From: Rotaria macrura
Taxonomy: Eukaryota > Rotifera > Eurotatoria > Philodinida > Philodinidae
Reading direction: 5' to 3'
Assembly: GCA_900239685.1 (NCBI GenBank)
Contig: OENT01000040.1
Location: forward strand, 186,001-250,000
Length of the DNA: 64,000 bases
Shown: piece after piece, positions 41,601 to 55,236 of the stretch
Position numbering within the stretch: position 1 is the stretch's first letter
Layout: each line of letters opens with the position of its first letter
Notes under the pieces: generated by a model
What the model saw: the letters and a program-made list of their open reading frames with translations, nothing else
What the model was told of the DNA's origin: nothing
The model's database searches: none
Position numbers and translations under genes: made by a program

Positions 41601-44600
41601 TTGTTACATCTTGAGATAACATAAGTGCCGTTAATTTTGATGATGTTTCACAGAAGAATTGCGCATGATATTGTAATTAATCTTGAATTTCAATCTCTGA
41701 AAATCTTATTAACTTGTTTTTACATTGGCAAATAAAAGCAACTTGGTAAGCAAATATATATTTGCTAGAAAAAACTTCTTTCATTTGTTATTTTTTTTCT
41801 TCGCCGACACTTAGAATCAGAAAGAAAAAAACATCAATTCTTATTGCTTGACGTTGTTAAGTTGGAATTTTTATCGAGTTAATCGATGTTTTTTCCTTTA
41901 TTTTAGTGTGACATTTGTAATGGAAAATGAAGAAGTTGAAGCGATGAATGTGAGGACGATATTGATTATATAATTAGAATTTCCTATTTTTTTCTTTGTT
42001 TCATCCTACACAAACCAACAGGGAATCCGAGCTCTATGGAATAGTATTAAAATAACGTTATCGGCTTCATTAAGTAATCACAATAAAATATTTGCTACTA
42101 TTTCACTCGAACCAGATAATTTAATTGATTATATTGATTATTTTGAATTGTACATTGATGGTATTGCACAAAAGGTAACTCTAAAACCAACGAGTTTAGA
42201 ATTTTGCGCACAAGGGTTTGCTGGTGGTGAACAATATGATATTAATGTCGTTGCCTATCCAAAAGAATATATTAGTGATGTTGAACCGATTCCGTCGAAT
42301 AAGCGAGTAAGTTAATTTCGTTGTTTTTTCATTTGTGTTCAAATAGAAAATACTTTACTTTTTCATAGGCATTTGAAATACAACGAGAATATCAAGGTGG
42401 TGGACCCTTGATTAGCTTGGCTACATCTCATGATCAAAGTACGATACTTTTAATGTGGGCACACATTGGTGACCATGTTAGTGAATATATTGTCTACGTT
42501 GATGGTATTGAAACGAAAACTGTAAGATAAATCTTGTTACTTTTATGAAACAGAATTGCATGTTTTTCTTCTGCTTATCTTAATGATATTGAAGATTACT
42601 GAAAGAGATTTTACTGGATTTTATGGTATACTTTTTCATGGCGCACAACTACGTCGAAAATATTTATTTCAGGTCGAAGCGAAAATAAAAAGTACAATAA
42701 TTAAAAGTGAAAGCATGAGATTATTAACTGACAATTCTTATGAATTTGTTTAGATAGTATTGAAATACGTAAATCGAATATGCTCAATGTTAGTGCACCA
42801 TTGGATTTATCTGTTAGAGAACCAATTACTGATCGATATTTTCCTTATATAACAATTAATGAGGGGGAAACACCATCGAGTGCACAAGTTGAAAGTAAGT
42901 CTAGTGCTTGATGTAACACGTAGAAGTGCTATAGTGCTTCTTTTCTCTCAATTAGTAAACTTATATCGGTTTCAATGTATATATATATGTATATATGTTA
43001 CGAGATATTGATTTAGTAAGAAACAAAATGGAAAGCGTTTTTTCTCTTCTGTTGGTGAAGCTTATTGTTATTCGAAGATTTCAACGTAGTAATTACTTAA
43101 ATTCGCTGTTGGTAAAGAAAAACAACGTATATTTGCTTTCAGAAATTCATGTTAATTGCGAATGTAATTTAATCAAACAGGTGTGTAATTTTAAATGAGA
43201 AAAGGGAAGAATTAGTTTTCAAAGAAAATTTTTCGATCGATATTTACTGTTAAAACTTTCTACTTGTCGACTGTTTTCCGTGTTGAACTGTCGTACTTCT
43301 GAAAAAGTTCATAATATCGGAAATAAGTTGTGAAAGTTTCCCAATAGTAAAATCATTTTTGGTTCAGTATAATTGGTGTCACGTACTCATAAATAAACTA
43401 TGAATATGATAAGAGGAATTCTTTTGCTTATATTATTAGATGGCCGATCGTGTACTTTTTTAGTAGCGTTTAAATGAATGCCGTATTAGCAGTAAAAGTT
43501 CCATTTTAAATGAAGATTTTAGACATAGACAGATAATAACAAGAGTAGTTTTGTTAAAAATGATTCATACATATGGTTGTAATTTAGAATGGAATTTTTC
43601 TTAAGTCTCGTTGCTCATTCAGAAAGTGCTGTAAAATTGAAACATGTAAACAACAAGTTACTAAGAACTTGAACGCTTTTCGAGGCATTCGTATCATTCT
43701 CAAGCATTTACATTTGAGAACTATACAACTATTGTGATGATTTTATTTCAGTTTAATAAGAAGAACCGTGTGAATATGTCTTATCGAATTCGCTGTCTGT
43801 GTGTTTTTTCAGTATTTTTATTACCAAGGACGAACACTTATGAAAATAAGTTTATTGTTCTCTATCCTTGATAGTCAGTACTCAATCGATTTTAAATATG
43901 ATTTCACATGGCTATTACATATACATACGAGAAATTAACGTTAGAATGTCTCATATTATCCTACTTTTGGTTGGATCATCGATCGATATACTGTGCTCCG
44001 TTAGTAGAAAGCGAAGATGTATCATCTGCTCCAAATAGATTTGTACTTTGGATACAATGAGTTTCACAGGAAAAGAAAAACTTCCACATTCGCTTGCCCA
44101 TTTTATTCAACTATTTAAAATATGATATCAGTACTCGGTCATTTTGAAATCGATAATAACCATGGCAACTGAGCAAAATTTTAACTCATCTGAAATATCA
44201 TGTCTACCACTACAGTAACATAACAAAACAAACGTTTGTCAAGTAATCATTTTTCTTGTGTTTTACTTGTGTACACCGATGAAGAGGCTTGCAGGAGCAA
44301 AAATTAAAAAATTAGGTTTTCTTTAAAAAAATTGTGTTGAAAAACATAAACAAAATTGATAGCACTACTTTTTATTTTTCTTTTCTACATTTTCTAGAGG
44401 GTTTGGATCGGTTATCTTCTTCAAAATTAACTATTAGAAGTTCTTCTCCTTCTTCTCCTTCTCCTGCAGCCTCTTCGCGGCCAGGTATCCATGTAATTGA
44501 CATGAACAAACCATCATTAAGTACGAGCGAAATCACTACTCAGAAAAATGATAATGATAAAACTAATAAGCTAAAAGAACAAGAGAAACAACAATCATCG

Positions 44601-45170
44601 ATTTCCGATGATGCATCAAGAAAACAAATAAAAACTGATCAAGATACGGAAAGATCTGAAACAGTTCAAACACTAGAGCGACAAAAAGGAACAGCACAGC
44701 AAGAATCAGAACAAGAATCAGATCTTCAGAAACAGATACAAGAATCAGCAATACAACAAGAACTACAGCAATCGAAACAAGTACTAGAGCAACTCAAACA
44801 ACAACTACAGCAATCGAAACAAGAACTTGAAAAATTCAAACAAGAACCAACGCAACAGAGACAAGAATCACAAAGTGAACATTCAATTTTATCTGATGAA
44901 TCAAAACGACGAGCACAAATTCTACTTCGAAAATTAACACAAGATATTGAAAATCGTTCAAACGAATTTAATTCAAATTCTATGCATTTACATAGTTCAT
45001 TTCTTGGTATCCAACATTATAACGATGATCAACTTGTTTCACATCGATCATCAACATCTTCTTATGATCCATACACTGATAGACTTCCACCAAAGTCTCG
45101 ACGACGTTCAACAACATTGAATAAAAGTTTCAATTCCAACACTACTACAACGTCGAATGGCACTTCATAA
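35645..45170 (+). CDS. large N-myristoylated cupredoxin-like / FN3-like protein, exons 1-18 (short-form end)
   Basis: Eighteen in-phase exons: 35645-35744, 35868-36760, 36822-37002, 37062-37205, 38456-38616, 38682-39234, 39299-39327, 39387-39488, 39557-39646, 39696-39849, 39914-40065, 40115-40221, 41907-41949, 42022-42306, 42369-42521, 42595-42706, 42754-42894, 44398-45170. If it stops here the product has 1390 residues. It begins Met-Gly-Cys-Ala-Ala-Ser, a classic N-myristoylation signal with a palmitoylatable Cys. Residues about 50-800 hold repeated beta-sandwich modules ending in Gly-Val/Ile/Tyr-Phe/Tyr-Xaa-Phe motifs, like cupredoxins, though I see no clear copper-ligand set. Residues 820-900 resemble the chitobiase/hexosaminidase C-terminal fold (Tyr-Tyr-Ser-Leu-Asp-Gly-Ser-Ile-Pro-Thr). 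FN3-like modules follow, then a Ser/Pro linker and a Gln-rich coiled coil (about 1226-1291). Intron 3 is GC-AG. I do not recognise a named family. Confidence 0.72.
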
Positions 45171-45330
45171 AGTTCAAACTGTTTTTTTTTAGCATTTTAG
45201 TTTAAATCACATTTGCATCTATTCTATTAAATACGCATTAAATTAGCTAAAACAGAAATAGTTTGATACTAATTTCCTCTGTTCTCTTTCTCGATAAAAT
45301 AAATATCTACGCATGAGTGTTTTGTTTTAG

Positions 45331-48300
45331 TTATTGAACTAGAATATTTTCCACATCAACGTCCATATGTCGATCGAAAAGTTCAAAGTCTCCCAATTGT
45401 AAGTAGTTCATATTCGAACAAGACGAAGACAATGTAGGGCAAAGTCAAAAAATAAAATCTTTCCTTACATTTAGACTACTGGTATTCGTAATTCTGTTCC
45501 ATCGATTTTATACAAACGTAATGCAAACGGTATTCTTCTGTATTGGAAAAGAAAATCTTCAGCCATTGCTGATTATGTGGAGAACTATCAAGTAAGATAA
45601 TAGAGTTTTCATGTTAGATGATGATGAATATAAGTTTTGCATTTTTTCTTTTCCAAGATTATGGTTGATAATGAACCATTTGGAACATTGATAGATCCAA
45701 GTGATGAACCCAAATTTCAAATAAATCTTGCCCCAGGAAAACATCAATGTTACGTCGAAGTTATACCACGAGATAAAAGCTATGAATTATTGAAAACAAA
45801 CCTTCTTGTATGTTTATTCATATTTTAATGATAGTTTTAATTTTCTGTGAAACACGCGATCTAAAATGACTGTTGCAGTATACAGGAAATAGAATAAAAC
45901 ACGAGAGATGTCTGAGAGTACCGCTTCTCCCCGTGCTATAGGGATGCAACGATAACGGTGAATCCCCGGTTCACCGTTTCATCGGTAACAGTTCAAACGG
46001 TTTATACTGACTAATGCCTACTTTATATCTGTTTATACAAGAGATGTAACGGTGAAAATAACTTGTCGTTACCGTAACCGTTCTAGCGCTTTTGAACGAC
46101 CTTACGGTGAAAATTTAATTCACTGTCACCGCTGCATCCCTAATGTACTAGTATCGCCATATAAGATCCATATATAATATACTTAGGTTAGGAAAGTACG
46201 AATCAGCATCATCCGAAAAATACTATCAATAAAATGATAAGTTTCTCTTTAATGAATCTCCAAAAAAAATAATAATAATAAGGTGACAGCTGTTATCAAA
46301 CAACTGTGTTACTTGTGAAAGTGTTTCTATAGATTTTTATTTGCTTCGAATTCATAGGAAATGTTCTTTTAGTAAGATGTATTTAGTAGACAAAGGATAA
46401 GCTCAATTTTTCACAATTTTAACAAACATGACAAGGTCATAAGTCTAGTAGGTAAAGCTGATTTTTCTTGAAGGCTAAGTTCATATTTAGATTGAACATC
46501 GTATTTTGTACAAGGTAGGAGTATTCTCATGAAAATCAACGATGTTCACACATGCATATCAAAACAACCATTACTGTTGATAAATAATCACCAGTTACAC
46601 ATCAATGAAGTGCCATTATATCCTATAAAGTAAATCCTCGACTGTAATTATATATCTAGAGAAGTTAAGTACAAGAATGAATGAAGAACTATGTTAGAAA
46701 TTAGAATCTCGTTGTCAATTACAACGTCAACTATATATTGTGTTTTCAAATGTTAATCTTGCACAGATTTTTAAAGTAGCTCTTTCTTTAATATCTATGT
46801 TTTCGAAATAGAACGTTGATATTCCCGCTGTACCCGGTTTTAAATATGAACAATTACAAAAGAAAGCACCGTTGGACGATTCTGTGCATGTATGTATAGA
46901 TTAATGTTTGTCTCATTTTAATTACTTTATTCACTTAAATCTTAGAGTATTATCGAAGACAAAGATATTCCAATACCGAAACTAAGTGTACAAACAATTA
47001 GTGCATCATCGATACGTACAAATTGGTATTTAGATCGACCAATGCCATCAGATCTATTTGTTACAATGTATGAAGTTCACATACGTGGTATTGATTTTCC
47101 TGATCAAATGGGAAGTGATGAAAAGTAATTGACATCTTTTTTCTTCTCGGATTTATACGTATAGCTATGTCATTTTCTCGTTGTGTTGAATTTTATAGAT
47201 TCGAGAAAGATGGTTATATCGAGCACGCTTGGTACGTGCCAAATTCACCACTTGAAATACAAGGCATTTCTGAACGACAAGAATATACGTAAGAGTGTTC
47301 GAAAGTCGAGAAAATTTTATCGTCAATATGGTTTTTGTTGTCTTGCAGAGTTTTCATTCGAGCCTTATTTCATAGTCAAGGTGTAAATGATTCACAATAT
47401 GTGTCATCTACAATATCCAATGAAGTAATAACAGCACACATTGATCCATTAATTGATTTATTAACACGACCATTATTACAAGTAACACGGTTTGGATTAC
47501 GAATGGTTAGTATATCGTGGAAAGTTGATGATTCTGTTGATCAATCATTGATCAAAGGCTATCGTATTATTATGAATTCAAAACCAACTGAAATTCTTCC
47601 CCCAAATCAACATGACCATGAAATTAGTAATCTGACACCAGGTATATACCGATTTAAATTAAAAAAAAAAATAATTACTTTTATGTCTATTCGAACATCA
47701 ATTTTCTAGGTACAACCAATGAAATTCAAGTATCCGTTACGTCTCATCCAGATTTCGTCGATGAGAAAATTTCTGAACCCATACGTATTAAGTGTCCACA
47801 ACGACCTCAACCTCCTATAATTCGATCAATACAAGCTGAAAAACCATTTTCGATTCGAATTCAATGGGATTTAAATAATGATAATCAAGATGAAATCACA
47901 GCGTTCAAAATTTTTCTCGATAATAAACTTCACGGTGAAATCGAAACTAATGGGCGTCAATCGTTTAAATACGATCTTGTAAAATTACGACCTGAAAAAA
48001 CATATGCAGTCGTTGTCAAAGCTTGTGTTGGACAAAAGAAACTTGATGGTTACGTTTATCAATGTGATATTGAATCAAATGCATCCAATGAATTATCCTT
48101 GACATGCACTGCTCCACCGAAGGGTACAATACCAAGACTTGAACGAATGAATCGTAACGGTATTGAAATTGTTTGGGACGCACCTACGGAAAAAGGAAAT
48201 GTTACATTAACTGTATGCTTGTTTTTCTCGCTTTCTATTGTTTAAAGAGATGTTCACTTTTTATCACAGGGATATCAAATATTAAAAAATGGGCGAGCCA

Positions 48301-51300
48301 TTGGAAAAATATTGCCAACTGATCAACGACGTGTGTCAATCAATGACTTAGAAAGCGGTAATCGATATTCATTACAAGTTGTACCAATAACTGATCTACC
48401 AGGTGGCATCTTGATGCGTACTGGTGAAGGTAGGATTGATCATTTTATCTATAAAGATTAGAAGTCTAACTCTTGTTCTTTAGAGTATGATATTGATCGG
48501 CACGGCCATTATTTACCAGGATCAGAACTTGACGTAGAATATACAGATTTAGTTGAACTACCAAATAGAGTATGGTACGAACATGTTACTGGACATTCAG
48601 CTTTAATATGTTGGTCTCCAAGTATGTTTTGTTATTCGAACATGAAAAATTCGATTAATTTAATTTTTGTATCTCTTTAGTCGATGAATCAATAAGTTCA
48701 AACGTACAACCAGATAATTATAAATTATCTATTTGGAATAATAAAGAATTCACACGCGATAAACCAAAGCTCGTTCAATTGTCAAGTAAGTAATTTTCAA
48801 GTTTTATAAGATAAGACAAGCTGCAAAAATTCTCATAAAATACATATGAATATTGCAACGTATGAGTAGTGTATCATCTATTGTTTAGAATAAGAATTAC
48901 ATTCAACCATGTTTTTCAACATATGGTTTTAGATGAAGTATCAACGCACTACCAAGTAAAATTCTTCTGAACTAAATTGAATAAAGAATCTAAATAAAAA
49001 TGCTTACTTTTACGTTGCATGTCTATTCTCTACCGTAGCTAAATGATTACACATATTCTTCCTAGATATTCAAAGCAATGCTAACATGTATCAGAGTTTT
49101 GATTATATACAGTAAATTTTGATTAAACCTCGTAGATTTTGATTCTTTTAAATCAGAAAAGACAATTTTAATTTGTGGCCCCCTATCATTTCGTTCCCGT
49201 TCATGTTGTCCCATTGAAAAAAAGATCATCTGTGATGGTTGTATATAAAATAGAATGCCATATGCTAGAATTTTCTACGTTTAATATATTAAACATATAG
49301 TTACGAATGAATAGCAGTTCAAGAATTTAATTTCACCTTAGCAGCCACATGGGTCAGATAGTCCTCTAAGAGATTCGAAATGATAAGAAGCAGCAATTCG
49401 TTTCAATTGTGAATCAAGATTAGCATAGATCTTCTTTTTGGGTTTTGGGTTTTGGCTCTTGACCCACTCGAATTTGTTCAATGTGGGTGTGGGTGTATGG
49501 GTAAAGAAAATGCCAATACCAACAGCCAAACACATTTTCTCTTGCAGTCATGGCTTTCACATCGAAAGTTACGTTTTCATCAGTCAATTGATGTTACATG
49601 TACACGAATCCATCATGATACTCAATCGGGTTTCCTCTTTTACTCTTTAAAATTTCAAGATCAACTATTTAGCCGTATCGATACCGATACTTGTTAAGTA
49701 GTAAATGAGAAAAGGTTTATGTAGTTGATGAGATTTCAGTGTGAATGTTACTTTTTCTTTTGTATTAATCTTTTGTTCAAGTTAGCTAAGCATACCAAAC
49801 TAGAAGTAGGGAAAAACTGTAGGGGAAGATAGTGCATGCGACAAAATGAATTTGGAACGAAATGAACGGGGATGAAGTGAGTGTCCCCCAAAGAACTAAC
49901 TATGCTCTAAAAAGATGCTAGCTTTGCCAAGGGTGCAACAAATCCAAGGCCTTGGGATTTGGTGCAAATAGATTTGGATTTGTTCTCGACTGAGATTTGG
50001 CCTTGGGTTTAGGTTTGGTCTTAAATTATCCAAATCTGATAAGAATTTTCAAGATAAAGTCTCAGAATGGACAAAAGAATTTCAAGCCTCCAATGTTGAT
50101 ATGAAATTTTTTAGATTTGGTATAGATTCGGGTTTGAGATTTGGTCTGTATCATTATTGTTAGGATTTGGGTCGGATTTGGGTTTGGGATTTGGATTTCG
50201 GATGGAGATTTAGTTTCAGTGTAGCACGAATACAAAGTTTGACTCATGTTCGATTGAAAACAAGCCCAAGTCCAAATCCTAGTCTAAACTCCAAATCCCG
50301 AACCTGTCACTTAATCCCAAGTCAAAGCAGGAAAAAGTAATATAAACAATCCTGTGATCCACATCTAGGCGAGATCCACAGCTAGGAACTCAGTTCTACC
50401 CATACCACAAATCCAGAAACCAAAACCAAATCCAAGCCCAAACCTCAGATATTTGGTGACAAACCCGAAATCCATTCAAGATTTGTTGCTCCCCCGAGCT
50501 CTACTAGACGAAACTTGTTGTAGATTTTCTACGAAATCAAATTTCAAGAATTAGTTTGAATGATTCCCTAGAAAAATTTGATTCATGCCCAAGAGTATCT
50601 AAGTAAAGTTTTTTTACTTCTCAAGTTGATTCTATTTTTTATTTTTGTATCGAATCAAAATTTCCATCGATTGAATCTTTTCGTAGAAGATACAACTAGT
50701 GCACAATTGAAAGATCTTCAATCCAGCACAACATATGAATTTCAATTAGAAGCCTATAAGAAACGACGTCATCCAACTTCAAATGGTAAGCGTAATTGAT
50801 CAAAGAATAATTTAAGAATGATCTTCGCTTCGTTCTATGTTTTAGATTCGTATGTCGTTTCGAGTGCATCAGAAATATTATCTTTTAAAACTGGTTCCCC
50901 ACCGGATCCACCGACGAATCTTCGTGTGATTGCTAGTACGAATACGAATGCTCGTATTGCTTTCGACCGATTTACTGAAAACAATGCTGAAATCATAACC
51001 ATCCATGTTCAATGTGTACCGATGTCTTCCGAAGGCAACGCACGAGAAATTTTAATGGATATACCATCTGATGCATCAGAACTCATTTTATCAAATTTAA
51101 TTGAACGTACAACATATAGTGTAACTCTCTATGCAATTACGGAAGAATATTTAGAAGAAAATCGGTATCGAGATGCTCTACAACTACCAAAACAATTGAA
51201 ACCATCAGAGTGGTTATCGAATAGCAATTTAACGTTCACAACAAGTGGATTAGAATCAATAAAGAAAATAAATATTCGTCAAGCAACATCTCAAGGAATT

Positions 51301-54300
51301 AAATTAGAATGGACACCACCAAAATGTTACGGATTCACACAACATGTTAAACAAATACTCCGTTGGAAATTAGAACATGACAGTGAAGAGAAAATTTTAC
51401 GACTTGATCCGACAGCTACAAAAGCTACTATACCTGGAAAATTGCCATCGGGTAAATATGCGATTTGGCTCGATTCTTTTTTTAGCGTGAAAGTCAATAT
51501 CGAAGATGATGATGATGAAACAAGTCGAAAAGAAATTCGTTTAATAACAAATGAATCAGCAACAGTTCGCTTTATTCCACCTGCCACGTGTGAACAACCA
51601 GTACTTTATCTAACAGGTTATGCAAGTGAAACGATTGATTTAGCATGGAATAAACCGAATACATTTTCGATTATTGATCATCCAGAAAAACTCAATGAAC
51701 AACTTAAAATACATCACCGACTACTTGCATATAGGATTGCAATCAATGACAACAATATTAATACATTAGAGGGAAGTCAATATAAATGCACATTAACTGA
51801 ATGTCAACCAGGTGAATATTATAAAATTCAATTATTTGCAAATGCTGCTATTCAAACTGAATACGTGAACGATATGGTAAACTGGAAAAAAAACGAAACT
51901 CTTATTGAAATACTACAAATTCTTTTCTTTTTCTTTCTTAATAGCAAACCGAGGGTACTGATGATTTCACACAGTCAGATGAGACAGCATCGAAAAAGTT
52001 AAATTTTCGAATGTTAAAAAAGGATGGTAACACAAAAGATATTTTCTCGACATTCGTCCTTAGTTTTTCATCTTGTCTTTAGACCTACTTCGTTCATTTC
52101 GAGCTGATGTAGAATTCTATGAGAATGATTCAAATGCAAATATAATTGCACAAAGAAATCAAACTCAATCCTTCGCCAAAATAAATGTCAAATGGGAAGT
52201 ATCAGATGCAACAAAAATTTCAAATTTTATTCTTCAATGGCGTTCATCAAAAGATTTACGTATTCAACAAAAAACATTACAAAACACTGAAACATCATCG
52301 ATCATAGGTTAGTTCGAATGTTACATTTCAGTAACAAATATAATATGTCTATGTCTTAGAACACTTTTAATACATACATAATTATGTATTGTTTTATTGA
52401 TTTGTGTAGAAGAATGTGATGAAAAACATTATTATGTTATTGAAATCATCATTGTGACTCATGAACATAGTAAATTTCAATATGAACATTTAACAGTACC
52501 CATACCAGGAGAACCAGATGCACCAAATTTATGGATTGTTAAAACAACTGACACAAATTTCGTCGTCGAATGGTCTGAACCGAAATCATATGGAATACCT
52601 ATTCTTGGTTATCAATTATTTATCGAAGGTAAAAAGAAAGGTGATATAATTCAAGTTAATTTGCATCGTGCTGAAATTCCTTCACGTATCAATCGTACAT
52701 ATCAAGTTAATGTATGTGCTATAACAGGTAATCCTTTACGATCACGTTCAGCAATGTCTCAAACATTATCTGTTATAACGACACCAACAACAAGTCTTAT
52801 TCCAACCATATATTATAATAACGACGATGGAAATCCAGCATCTTTCGATCGTAATGTAGCACGTATTATACCAGTGAAAATTGATTCAGTTAATGAAGAA
52901 AAACTTCATATTGATTGGACATCATTTTTACCTACAGCAGAAATACGTTCTTACTATATACATTATACTTGTTTGAATAATGGAGAAGTGCAAACTATGA
53001 AAGTATCGAAGCGATTTCGACATTCAGTGAGTTAAGAAATTATATTTTAGCATAAATGAAAATTTTCTTCGTTGGCTTATCTAGATTTTACGTGGTCTAC
53101 GACCTGGTTTTAGTTATGGAATAATGGTTATGGCTGCAGATAAACATGGTGGTGTTTTATATACATCAGATAAGAGTACGATTCAAATGAATGCTCCGCC
53201 GAATGCGCCGATTGTTGCCATCAGGTAAGGAAAAAAGAAAATAAACAGCGTTGAAGAAATATTTTATTGATAATTATTATTTCAGTGAACGTACAATAGA
53301 TCATGTTAAAATTGAATGGCGACCAGCTGCAAGCTATGGTGAACTTACCGTTATTGGTTATAAAATATTTGTTAATAGTCGTTTAGCTGCCATTCTTGCT
53401 CACGATCAATTGACATATACATTAACAAAAGGCATAGCATGTGACATTTATACAGTACACGTACAAGCATTAAGTAATGATAAGAATATTGTTAGTCCAA
53501 TGTCTCGTGCTATACAGTTTTCATGGCCTGGAATAAGAGCAGGAGCATTTAGACGTGTGGATGATGGACAAACAGGAACAATTATTCTTCTTTGGGAACA
53601 TCCACAATTAGAAGATGAAACAGAGAAACTTATTGGTTTTAAAGTATGAAATAATTTTGAAGAAAGAGAGAGATTTTTGTCTTCTTTTGAATAGATAAGA
53701 AAAAAAAATTCATGGTTTTCTTTAACATATATACTATCACATGACACCATGATATGGTGAAATGATGAATAATTATCTATCTATGTAAATTAAGAAATTT
53801 TGACTAGAAAATCTATGAAAAGTGTTCATTGGAAAACTTAACGAACAATCTTACAGTTGATGACAATTCTGCAATATCCCATGAAGTTTTACTACTATTA
53901 TTTTTCGTTAACCTTGTCACTAGTACTAAATATTATCATGAAGTTTATCTTCTTAATTCTTTCCTGTCTCTCTATGTATTTAATGTTTACCCATGATGAT
54001 AGAAGTAGGCCATTATAGAATTCACTTTCTTTACTTGTAAACAATAATTTTTTGTTTCTTCCTTAAACAGATTTTTTATTTCTAATTTTGAATTGAAAAG
54101 TACATTTTCATGTAACAAGTCATCAACTGGTTTTTTGGATGTACACAATCCTAATACCAGAGATCGGTAAAAATTGAAAAACATCATAGTTTATTTGTAT
54201 GCATTCAGTTCAATCTCACCTTAAAAGAATGCAAAAAAAATAGTTCACCAAACAAGTGATAGAACTTCTAGGTATTCATTATAATTAAATTATTTCAAAT

Positions 54301-55236
54301 ACGTAAAGTATTGAATTTCAATCATTTTTCATTTGAGAATAGGATTTTTTTACAACTTAGCAATGACAATACATGGATGAAAACGATAAGCCAAGTGGAG
54401 TGTTAATAATTAGTATAATCAAGTTTTGTTAATTCTATTACTTTAGACGGCTGCATGCGGACATAAGGCAAAAATATCTGTCCTTCGTATTAGATAAGAT
54501 GATAATAGAAAGGTTAATATAAATAGCAACAAAAGCGCTCTAAATGCTTCGATACAGCGTACATTTGTAGGATGGAACAAAAGCAAAGTATATATATATA
54601 TATCAAAACAAATAGGATATCAATTGTATACGAATAAGAATTAAATAAAAAGTAATTGAAGTGTTTTTCTCGCGAAGAAGCAGTCATGAAACATGTGTAT
54701 GAACGGTGTGTTTTGACTGTTATGAAAGAGTTGTAATGTTTTCAAGATTTCTACATAAAACCGTTACATACAAGTACTGATTGATAGTCTTAAGATATTC
54801 TCATACACACGTTAAGTTCGCAGTCTTATGAAATTTATGATATTTTAAAACTTTGTACTAAATAGTTGTATTCGGAAAATCTTACATCACATGCCGTACG
54901 AGTACATGGAGATTATGACGCTGCTACACATCAAGCAACCATCTTTGATTTAAATAATGGAAAATATCGTCTTTGGCTTGAAATTCAAAGTGAAAATTAT
55001 TGCATCCGTGCTCGGCCAATCGTCATAGTGGCTGGACGATTGAACACCTTGCGCAATCATCCTTCATCCTCAGATTCAATTAACCTTTCTATGAGAAAAC
55101 AACGACGGTAATTCATTAATAAATAAATAACGAACAAACTGTATTCATATTGGTTCTATATTGTCTGTTCTTTAGAATTCGTTCACCAGTGAGAAATTCT
55201 ATTATGCCTCCACTTCGACACTCTCAATATTCATAG
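45331..55236 (+). CDS. FN3-like repeat region, exons 19-38 (C-terminal part of the same locus, or an adjoining gene)
   Basis: Twenty in-phase exons: 45331-45398, 45475-45591, 45658-45807, 46812-46889, 46946-47124, 47199-47288, 47349-47641, 47710-48212, 48270-48429, 48484-48621, 48681-48785, 50687-50785, 50846-51876, 51945-52026, 52083-52307, 52410-53026, 53085-53224, 53286-53643, 54866-55107, 55176-55236. They encode about 1578 residues of repeated fibronectin-III-like modules, with recurring Trp-Xaa-Xaa-Pro, Gly-Tyr-Xaa-Ile/Leu and Leu-Xaa-Pro-Gly-Xaa-Xaa-Tyr patterns, and a basic tail. No signal peptide or membrane segment is visible. Exon 19 begins two bases into a codon and lacks a start ATG, so it needs an upstream exon. 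Exon 18 offers phase-compatible donors after 44484 (CCAG|GTATCC) and after 45006 (CTTG|GTATCC), which would give 2740 or 2914 residues for the whole protein. Hence one gene with two 3' ends is favoured over two genes. Confidence 0.72.
45939..46142. mobile_element. hAT-like MITE, about 204 bp
   Basis: Imperfect inverted termini start TAGGGATGCAACGATAACGG on the left. The right end is the inverse complement with a few mismatches (TAGGGATGCAGCGGTGACAG). The flanking octamers CCGTGCTA and ATGTACTA agree at 5 of 8 positions, consistent with an aged 8-bp target duplication as made by hAT transposases. There is no coding capacity. The element sits in intron 21 of the FN3-like locus and is more GC-rich than its surroundings. 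Confidence 0.7.
49430..50480. repeat. degenerate TTTGGG-type repeat in inverted orientation
   Basis: On the plus strand, 49435-50205 is rich in GGGTTT/GATTTGG units; 50260-50450 is rich in the complementary AAATCC/CCCAAG units. The strand bias flips near 50230, so the two arms form a large imperfect inverted repeat inside the 1901-bp intron 29 of the FN3-like locus. The unit is degenerate (about 6-7 bp). Confidence 0.7.
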
